Source: Streptomyces sp. NBC_01485 (lineage in GTDB: Bacteria; Actinomycetota; Actinomycetes; Streptomycetales; Streptomycetaceae). From it: DNA of 64,000 nucleotides. The DNA lies in the NCBI RefSeq assembly GCF_036227125.1, contig NZ_CP109435.1:6510001-6574000 (forward strand), given 5' to 3'. Under the pieces are notes generated by a model that ran no database searches, was not told the DNA's origin, and was given only the letters and a program-made list of their open reading frames with translations. Positions within the stretch are counted from its first letter, which is position 1. The number at the start of each line of letters is the position of its first letter. A program made the position numbers and the translations under genes. Positions 58,528 to 64,000 of this stretch are shown here, one piece after another.

Positions 58528-60192
58528 TTAGCTGACGTTGACGGCCGACCATGCCGCCGCCACCGCCTTGTACTCCGTGCTGGTGGAGCCGTAGAGGGCG
58601 GAGGCCGCCGAGAGGGTGCCGGTACGCGCCGACTTGTAGTTCGTCGTCGACGTGAAGTACGTCGTCAGCGCCTTGTACCAGATCTGCAGCGCCTTGTCGC
58701 GGCCGATGCCGGTGACCGTGGAGCCGTTGGACGTCGGGGAGTTGTAGCTCACCCCGTTGATCGTCTTGGCGCCGCTGCCCTCCGAGAGGAGGTAGAAGAA
58801 GTGGTTCGCGACGCCGGACGAGTAGTGCACGTCCTTGTTGCCGACGCTGGAGGACCAGGAGTCCGCCGAGCCGCCGTCCTTGCTGGGCTTGTCCATGTAG
58901 CGCAGCGGGGTGCCGTCGCCGTTGATGTCGATCTCTTCGCCGATGAGGTAGTCACCGGGGTCGTTGGCGTTGTTCGCGTAGAACTCCACGCCGGTGCCGA
59001 AGATGTCGGAGGTGGCCTCGTTGAGGCCGCCGGACTCGCCCGAGTAGTTCAGGCCCGCGGTGTTCGAGGTGACGCCGTGGCTCATCTCGTGGCCGGCCAC
59101 GTCCAGCGAGGTCAGCGGGTGGGTGTTCCCGTCGCCGTCGCCGTACGTCATGCAGAAGCAGTCGTCGTCCCAGAACGCGTTGACGTACGCGTTGCCGTAG
59201 TGGACGCGCGAGTAGGCCGCGACGCCGTTGTTCTTGATGCCGCTGCGGCCGAACGTGGACTTGTAGAAGTCCCACGTGGTCTGTGCGCCGTAGGCGGCGT
59301 CGACGGCGGCGGTCTGGTCGGCGGTGGAGCTGGAGGCCGCGCCGGTGCCCCAGGTGTCGTCCGCGTCGGTGAACAGGGTGCCCGCGGAGGAGGACGTGCC
59401 GTGCGACTTGTTGTACGTCTTGTGTCCGCCGCGCGCAGCGTCGGTCAGGTTGTACGTCGAGCCCGACTTGGTCGTGCCGAGCGTGACGGTGCCCGAGTAG
59501 AGGCTCTTGCCGGTGCCGGTCTCGATGCCCTGGTACTCGAACAGCTTCTTGCCGGTGGCCGCGTCGGTGATGACGTGCAGCTGGTTCGGGGTGCCGTCGT
59601 CCTGGAGGCCGCCGACGACCGTCTCGAAGGCGAGGACCGGGGTGCCGTTGGCGGCCCAGATCACCTTGCGGGGGGCCTGGTCGGCGGTGGTGGACGCCGA
59701 GCCGGCGGCCTTCGCGGCGGTCAGTGCCTGCTTCTCGACCTTGGCGGGGGCTACCTTCGGGGTCAGCGTGGCCACCTTGATGGTCGCCGTGTTGGCCTTG
59801 GTGACGCCCTTGGTCGCGCCCGTCGCGGACTCGTGGACGACGAGGTCGCCGCCGAGGACCGGCAGGCCCGCGTAGGTGCGCTCGTAGCGGGTGTGGACCG
59901 TCCCGTCGGCATCCTTGACGACGTCCTTGACGACCAGCTTCTCCTTGGCGCCGAGGCCTATCGTCTGGGCGGTCTCCGGGGCGTCGGCCTGCTGCTGCTG
60001 GATCAGCGTCGTGCGGGCGGCGGACGACAGCTGGACCGGGGCGCCCAGCGGGATCGTCTTGCCGGTCGACTCGGCCGGGCTCTGGGCGACTGCGCTGCCG
60101 GCGGTCAGGCCGGTGGTGATGAGGGCTCCGGCCGCGACGGCGGTGGCGATGGCGAGAGTGGTGTGCTTGTGACGCGCGTAGAGGGAGGACAC
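58528..60192 (-). CDS. M4-family zinc metalloprotease (thermolysin-like)
   Basis: A 554-residue secreted protease. A signal peptide (residues 9-36) is followed by a long FTP/PepSY-type propeptide (to about 215) with DLVVHESATGATKG. The zinc site is HEMSH near residue 367 with the third ligand Glu in GGLNEATSDIFG. A late helical domain ends WSAVNVS. The GTG at 60192 has an AAGGAGCTT site. It is closely related to the next protein at 60569, but lacks its C-terminal beta domain. Confidence 0.94.
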   Translation of the reverse strand: MSSLYARHKHTTLAIATAVAAGALITTGLTAGSAVAQSPAESTGKTIPLGAPVQLSSAARTTLIQQQQADAPETAQTIGLGAKEKLVVKDVVKDADGTVHTRYERTYAGLPVLGGDLVVHESATGATKGVTKANTATIKVATLTPKVAPAKVEKQALTAAKAAGSASTTADQAPRKVIWAANGTPVLAFETVVGGLQDDGTPNQLHVITDAATGKKLFEYQGIETGTGKSLYSGTVTLGTTKSGSTYNLTDAARGGHKTYNKSHGTSSSAGTLFTDADDTWGTGAASSSTADQTAAVDAAYGAQTTWDFYKSTFGRSGIKNNGVAAYSRVHYGNAYVNAFWDDDCFCMTYGDGDGNTHPLTSLDVAGHEMSHGVTSNTAGLNYSGESGGLNEATSDIFGTGVEFYANNANDPGDYLIGEEIDINGDGTPLRYMDKPSKDGGSADSWSSSVGNKDVHYSSGVANHFFYLLSEGSGAKTINGVSYNSPTSNGSTVTGIGRDKALQIWYKALTTYFTSTTNYKSARTGTLSAASALYGSTSTEYKAVAAAWSAVNVS

Positions 60193-60411
60193 ACAAGCTC
60201 CTTGGATGTGGGGGGTCCGGGTGCCGTGGGGTGGCTGCCCGTGACGGGTGTGAAGTTGTGCGGCGGGTGAAGGAAGAGTGACATCAAGGCGCGTACATGT
60301 CAGGACCCCAAAGTGATGTTGGCTGAAAAGCGACTGTCCGGTGAACGTTGCAGGAATGTAAACGGACTTGACCTGGGTCAACGGCCAACAGGGCGCGGGC
60401 AAGGCGACGGT

Positions 60412-60458
60412 AAAAAAGCGACGCCGCCCCGGGGGAGTCGAAGCTCCGGGACGGCGTC
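60412..60458 (-). terminator. Terminator of the second M4 protease gene, with U-run
   Basis: On the minus strand a GC-rich stem (GACGCCGTCCCGGAG with its partner, one mismatch and a bulge) is followed by GC and then six T residues. This is the clearest rho-independent terminator in the window. Confidence 0.88.
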
Positions 60459-60505
60459 CTGTGCCATGGCTTGGCGGGTGACTGCGGGTTGTGCGGTGAC
60501 TGCGC

Positions 60506-60545
60506 GCGGCCCGCTCGGGACTGTGTGCGGCCCGCTCGGGACTGT
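60506..60545. repeat. Two 19-bp direct repeats
   Basis: GCGGCCCGCTCGGGACTGT occurs at 60506-60524 and 60527-60545, 2 bp apart, downstream of the second M4 gene and just beyond its stop codon. Confidence 0.8.
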
Positions 60546-60568
60546 GCGGGGCCGTGCGGCGCCGGCGC

Positions 60569-62623
60569 CTACGGGAAGGTCAGTGCCCAGCCGTTGATGT
60601 AACCGGTGTCCTGGGCCGCGTTGTCCTGGACCTTCAATTGCCAGGTTCCGTTGGCGACTTCGGAGGAGGCGTTCACCGTGTACGTGGTGTTGAGGTTGTC
60701 CGTGCTCCCGCCGGTGCCGTACGCCTTCAGCGTGTACGCCGTCCCGTCCGGCGCGATCAACTGCACCTGGAGGTCACCGATGTAGGTGTGGACGATGTCG
60801 ACCGCCACCGCGAGGTTCGACGGCGCGTTGCCGGTCCGCCCGGAGACGGTGACCGACGACGTGACCGCCGCACCGTTGTCCGGAATCGATACGTCGGCGG
60901 TGTTCTCGAAAGAGGTGCCGCCCCCGCCGCCACCGCCGCCGGGACGCGCGCCGACCGCGATGGCCGCCCACGCGTTCTGCACCGCCGTGTACTCGGCGCT
61001 CGTCGTCCCGTACAGCTCACCGGCCGCCGCCAGCGTGCCGGTGCGGGCCGCCGCGTAGTTGGTGGTCGAGGTGAACTTCGTGGTCAGCGCGCGGAACCAG
61101 ATCTTCTCCGCCTTGTCGCGGCCGATGCCGGTGACCGCAAGGCCGTCCGAGGTGGGCGAGTTGTAGCTGACGCCGTTGATCGTCTTGGCGCCGCTGCCCT
61201 CGGAGAGGAGGTAGAAGAAGTGGTTCGCCGGGCCCGACGAGTAGTGCACGTCGACCGACCCGATGCCCGAGTACCAACTGTCCTTCGAGGAACCGTCCCT
61301 GCTCGGCTTGTCCATGTAACGCAGCGGCGTGCCGTCGCCGTTGATGTCTATCTCCTCGCCGATGAGGTAGTCACCGACGTCCGAGGAGTTCTGGGCGTAG
61401 AACTCGACCGAGGTGCCGAAGATGTCCGAGGTCGCCTCGTTGAGGCCGCCGGACTCGCCGCTGTAGTTGAGGCCCGCGGTGTTGGCGGTGACGCCGTGCG
61501 TCATCTCGTGGCCGGCCACGTCGATGGCGGTCAGCGGGTGGGTGTTCCCGTCGCCGTCGCCGTACGTCATGCAGAAGCAGCTGTCCTGCCAGAACGCGTT
61601 GACGTAGTTGTTGCCGTAGTGGACCCGGGAGTACGCGCCGACGCCGTCGCCCTTGATGCCGGAACGGCCCTGCACGTTCTTGTAGTAGTCCCAGGTCAGG
61701 GCCGCGCCGTAGTGCGCGTCGGCGGCGGCGGTCTCGGTGTTGGACGCGGCGCCGGTGCCCCATGTGTCGTCCGCGCCGGAGTAGAGCGTGCCGGTGCCGG
61801 AGGTGCCCTTGTTGAGGTTGTACGTCTTGTGGCCGCCGCGCGTCGCGTCGGTCAGGTTGTACGTCGACCCCGACTGCGTGGTGCCCAGGGTGACCTGACC
61901 GCTGTACATCGTGTTGCCGATGCCGGTCTCGACGCCCTGGTACTCGTAGAGCTTCGCGCCCGTGGTGGCGTCCGTGATGACGTGCAGTTCGTTCGGGGTG
62001 CCGTCCTCCTGGAGACCGCCGACGACCGTCTCGTACGCCAGGACCGGCGTGCCGTTCGCCGCCCAGATCACCTTGCGCGGGGCCCGGTTGGTGTCCGCCT
62101 TCTCGGCGCCGGCGGCCGTGGCGAGGCTCAGCGCCTGCTTCTCCGCCTTGGCCGCGCTGAAGGTCGGGGAGAGCGAGGCGACCTTGATGGTGGCCCGGCT
62201 GGCCTTGGTGACGCCCTGGGTCGCGCCGGACTTGGTGGTGTCGACGACGAGGTCGCCGCCCAGCACCGGGAGGCCGCCGTAGGTGCGCTCGTAGCGGGTG
62301 TGCAGGGTGCCGTCGGCGTCCTTGACGACGTCACGGACGACGAGCGCCTCCTTGGCGCCCAGGCCCAACTCCTTGGCGGTGGCCGCCTTGCCCGCGTCCG
62401 CCGTGCGGATCAGTGCGGCGCGCTGGGCGGGGGTGAGCTTGACCGATTCTGCGCCCGGGCGGGCCTGCGACGCGCTCGTCGGGGCGGCCGTCGCGGCGCC
62501 GGACTGCACGGCGGCGGCGATGAGCGCGGAGACACCGATGAGGGCGACGGCCGCGGCACGGCGGGTCGTGGTGTGGGAGGTGGTGTGGGGGGTGCGTCTG
62601 AGAGAGGGACTGCTGCTCAACAC
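60569..62623 (-). CDS. M4-family zinc metalloprotease with C-terminal P/Homo B-like domain
   Basis: A 684-residue secreted protease. A long signal peptide (to about residue 48) precedes the FTP-type propeptide, with YERTYGGLPVLGGDLVVD. The zinc site is HEMTH near residue 371 with GGLNEATSDIFG. After a Gly-rich linker (about residue 560) a beta domain of about 120 residues follows, with VSIPDNGAAVTSSVTVSG and WQLKVQDNAAQDTGYINGWAL, typical of proprotein-convertase P domains. The GTG at 62623 has an AAGGAGTCA site. It is a paralogue of the gene at 58528. Confidence 0.94.
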   Translation of the reverse strand: MLSSSPSLRRTPHTTSHTTTRRAAAVALIGVSALIAAAVQSGAATAAPTSASQARPGAESVKLTPAQRAALIRTADAGKAATAKELGLGAKEALVVRDVVKDADGTLHTRYERTYGGLPVLGGDLVVDTTKSGATQGVTKASRATIKVASLSPTFSAAKAEKQALSLATAAGAEKADTNRAPRKVIWAANGTPVLAYETVVGGLQEDGTPNELHVITDATTGAKLYEYQGVETGIGNTMYSGQVTLGTTQSGSTYNLTDATRGGHKTYNLNKGTSGTGTLYSGADDTWGTGAASNTETAAADAHYGAALTWDYYKNVQGRSGIKGDGVGAYSRVHYGNNYVNAFWQDSCFCMTYGDGDGNTHPLTAIDVAGHEMTHGVTANTAGLNYSGESGGLNEATSDIFGTSVEFYAQNSSDVGDYLIGEEIDINGDGTPLRYMDKPSRDGSSKDSWYSGIGSVDVHYSSGPANHFFYLLSEGSGAKTINGVSYNSPTSDGLAVTGIGRDKAEKIWFRALTTKFTSTTNYAAARTGTLAAAGELYGTTSAEYTAVQNAWAAIAVGARPGGGGGGGGTSFENTADVSIPDNGAAVTSSVTVSGRTGNAPSNLAVAVDIVHTYIGDLQVQLIAPDGTAYTLKAYGTGGSTDNLNTTYTVNASSEVANGTWQLKVQDNAAQDTGYINGWALTFP

Positions 62624-63010
62624 TGACTCCTTCTGCGCGGCCACGGGTCGCGTGGCCAGGGAGACCGGACGGCGGGTGAGCCGTCCGGGCACGACAAAGG
62701 CGGTACGCAGAAACAAAGGCGGTACGTGGAGCGCGTACACGAAGCGTGTACGTGGAGCGGGTGTGGCTGTGGGGTTGCTGTGAAGTAGCAGTGGGAAGAG
62801 TGGCAGTGGATTGCGCTCCCTGTCAGGAGCGCGTCAGGAAGTTGGCCGGAAATGGTTCGTTGTCCGGGAGTTCATGTTCGATATGCGGATCAGTCGGGCG
62901 TCCCAGCCTGCCTTCAGGCCACTTGAGGCCCCTGTCCGGTCCGGTTCCGTCCGGGATGATGTGGCCATGCGACGGTGGCCCGGGGGCGGGGCGGGACAGG
63001 GAGGTCGCGG
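62624..63010. other. Intergenic region between M4 protease and kinase genes
   Basis: No gene is supported in these 387 bp. The protease leader (62639-62752) is full of hairpins and repeats. Past about 62810 the sequence includes an AT-richer stretch that probably holds the divergent promoters. Confidence 0.6.
62639..62752 (-). promoter_or_regulatory. Structured leader of the M4 protease gene
   Basis: Three perfect inverted repeats occur in a row: GGCCACG-N5-CGTGGCC (62639-62657), CCGGACGGC-N6-GCCGTCCGG (62665-62688) and CGTACAC-N5-GTGTACG (62734-62752). Two direct copies of ACAAAGGCGGTACG (62694-62707, 62713-62726) lie between. The first hairpin is 7 bp from the ribosome site, so translational control is possible. 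Confidence 0.55.
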
Positions 63011-64000
63011 GTGGACGCGTTCGAAGCGCTGGAGGCGGGGGACCCACGGCAGGTGGGGCGGTACCGGATCGTGGCGCGGCTGGGCGCGGGCGGGATGGGC
63101 CGGGTGTACCTGGGACGTTCGCCGGGCGGGCGGGCCGTCGCGGTGAAGGTGGTGCGTCCGGAACTGGCGGACGACGGTCATTTCCGGCGCCGGTTCGCCC
63201 GGGAGGTGGCCGCCGCCCGCCGCGTGAACGGGGTGTTCACGGCGGGCGTGGTCGACGCCGACCCCGACGCGTCGCCCGCGTGGCTGGCGACGGCGTACGT
63301 GCCCGGGGTCCCGCTGGGCGACGCGGTGCAGGCGCACGGGCCGTGGTCCGAGGGGCGGGTGCTGGCGCTCGGGGCGGGGCTGGCCGAGGCGTTGGAGGCG
63401 ATCCATGCGGCGGACGTGGTGCACCGCGACCTGAAACCGTCGAACATCCTGCTCGCGGCGGACGGTCCCCGGGTCATCGACTTCGGGATCTCGGTGGCCG
63501 GCGAGGCCAGCGCGCTGACCCGGACCGGCACGGTGGTGGGCACGCCGGGTTTCATGTCCCCCGAGCAGCTCACCGGCAAGCCGGTCGGGCCGGCCAGCGA
63601 CGTGTTCTCCCTGGGCGCGGTACTGGCGTTCACCGCCACCGGTGCCGGACCGTTCGGCACCGGCTCGGCGCACGCCCTCAGCTACCGCGTCGTCCACGAG
63701 CAGCCCGAGCTGCGCCAACTCCCGGACTTCCTAAGGCTCTTGGTGGCCGCGTGCCTCGCCAAGGAGCCCGGCCGGCGGCCCACCGTGGCCGCGCTGCTGG
63801 AGCGGTTGGGGCGGGCGGTGGAGGGCGAGCGGGAAGCGGAGGGCGGGCGGCAAGCGGAGGGCGGGCAGGTCGCCGCGTCTGCCGAACCCGCCGCCCGGGC
63901 CGGCTGGCTCCCGGACACCGTCGCCGCGACCGTGTACTCCCGCACCACGGCCCACCGGACCCTCGCCCCTCCCACTCCCCTCCCTCTCTTGCACCCCCTT
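63011..64000 (+). CDS. Serine/threonine protein kinase, N-terminal part
   Basis: The frame runs from GTG 63011 to the right edge without a stop, giving 330 residues. It has a Pkn2-type kinase domain: Gly-loop LGAGGMGRVYLG, the Lys in VAVKVVRPEL, catalytic HRDLKPSNILL, DFGIS and the GTPGFMSPEQ activation segment. After about residue 275 an Ala/Glu/Gly-rich linker begins, and the sensor or membrane part lies outside the window. The GTG has GGGAGG 7 nt upstream. It is divergent from the M4 protease gene. Confidence 0.93.
   Translation, partial: MDAFEALEAGDPRQVGRYRIVARLGAGGMGRVYLGRSPGGRAVAVKVVRPELADDGHFRRRFAREVAAARRVNGVFTAGVVDADPDASPAWLATAYVPGVPLGDAVQAHGPWSEGRVLALGAGLAEALEAIHAADVVHRDLKPSNILLAADGPRVIDFGISVAGEASALTRTGTVVGTPGFMSPEQLTGKPVGPASDVFSLGAVLAFTATGAGPFGTGSAHALSYRVVHEQPELRQLPDFLRLLVAACLAKEPGRRPTVAALLERLGRAVEGEREAEGGRQAEGGQVAASAEPAARAGWLPDTVAATVYSRTTAHRTLAPPTPLPLLHPL

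Larger units (their letters stand above)
60193..60568. other. Intergenic region between the two M4 protease genes
   Basis: No gene is supported in these 376 bp. They hold the terminator of the second protease gene (60412-60458), a pair of 19-bp repeats (60506-60545) and, nearer 60193, the promoter and leader of the first protease gene. Confidence 0.6.

Noticed and set aside
62834..63718. Minus-strand open frame across the kinase gene start
   Set aside because: The plus strand encodes clear kinase motifs (LGAGGMGRVYLG, HRDLKPSN), so the other frame is a shadow.

Overview
The window looks like a chromosomal core segment from Streptomyces. GC content is very high, third codon positions are nearly all G or C, starts are often GTG, and stops and starts commonly overlap as GTGA or ATGA. 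The gene order, from memory, follows the Streptomyces coelicolor segment that runs from meaB past isobutyryl-CoA mutase, pyk-ackA-pta-pfkA, helR and the glgE operon to two M4 proteases. That comparison is recalled, not computed here.

Layout. 1-1105: the end of a thiolase gene and meaB. 1286-5415: an MFS transporter, a secreted PepSY protein and a divergent OmpR-type two-component system. 5468-8954: a MarR regulator, three adjacent AIM24-family genes, a DUF3817 membrane protein and a thiamine-binding-like protein. 9014-12482: a TetR/DUF4166/SRPBCC-membrane operon with two palindromic operators, facing a secreted matrixin-like protease. 12569-16074: a MarR regulator, a DUF3817 protein, isobutyryl-CoA mutase large subunit and a TetR regulator. 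16375-20867: a thioredoxin-TPR protein, then a 700 bp regulatory gap and a DUF6230/DUF6114/secreted-protein cassette. 21003-27124: pyruvate kinase, ackA, pta and divergent pfkA.

27121-29378: a double-HTH protein, a nucleosidase-like phosphorylase with a Gly-rich C-terminal tail, and a divergent four-helix membrane protein. This is my leading candidate for an uncharacterised system. 29426-34045: a CitA/CitB-type two-component system, dctA and a small secreted cysteine protein. 34343-40505: an epimerase-like protein, an Lrp regulator, a MerR-thioredoxin operon, the RNA polymerase-protecting HelR-type ATPase and an unusual cytochrome P450. 40639-52955: the GlgE alpha-glucan pathway (glgE-treS-pep2-glgB), a subtilisin-like protease and glgP. 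53370-57905: a less GC-rich accessory block with two XRE/DUF5753-DUF397 modules. 57925-64000: a DUF1990 protein, two paralogous M4 metalloproteases and the start of a Ser/Thr kinase.

Working together: glgE, treS, pep2 and glgB convert trehalose/maltose to maltose-1-phosphate and branched glucan, and glgP degrades it to glucose-1-phosphate. pfkA, pyk, pta and ackA handle lower glycolysis and acetate overflow. dctA with its sensor pair imports C4-dicarboxylates. icmA and meaB belong to acyl-CoA mutase metabolism. No tRNA, rRNA, CRISPR array or insertion sequence was recognised.
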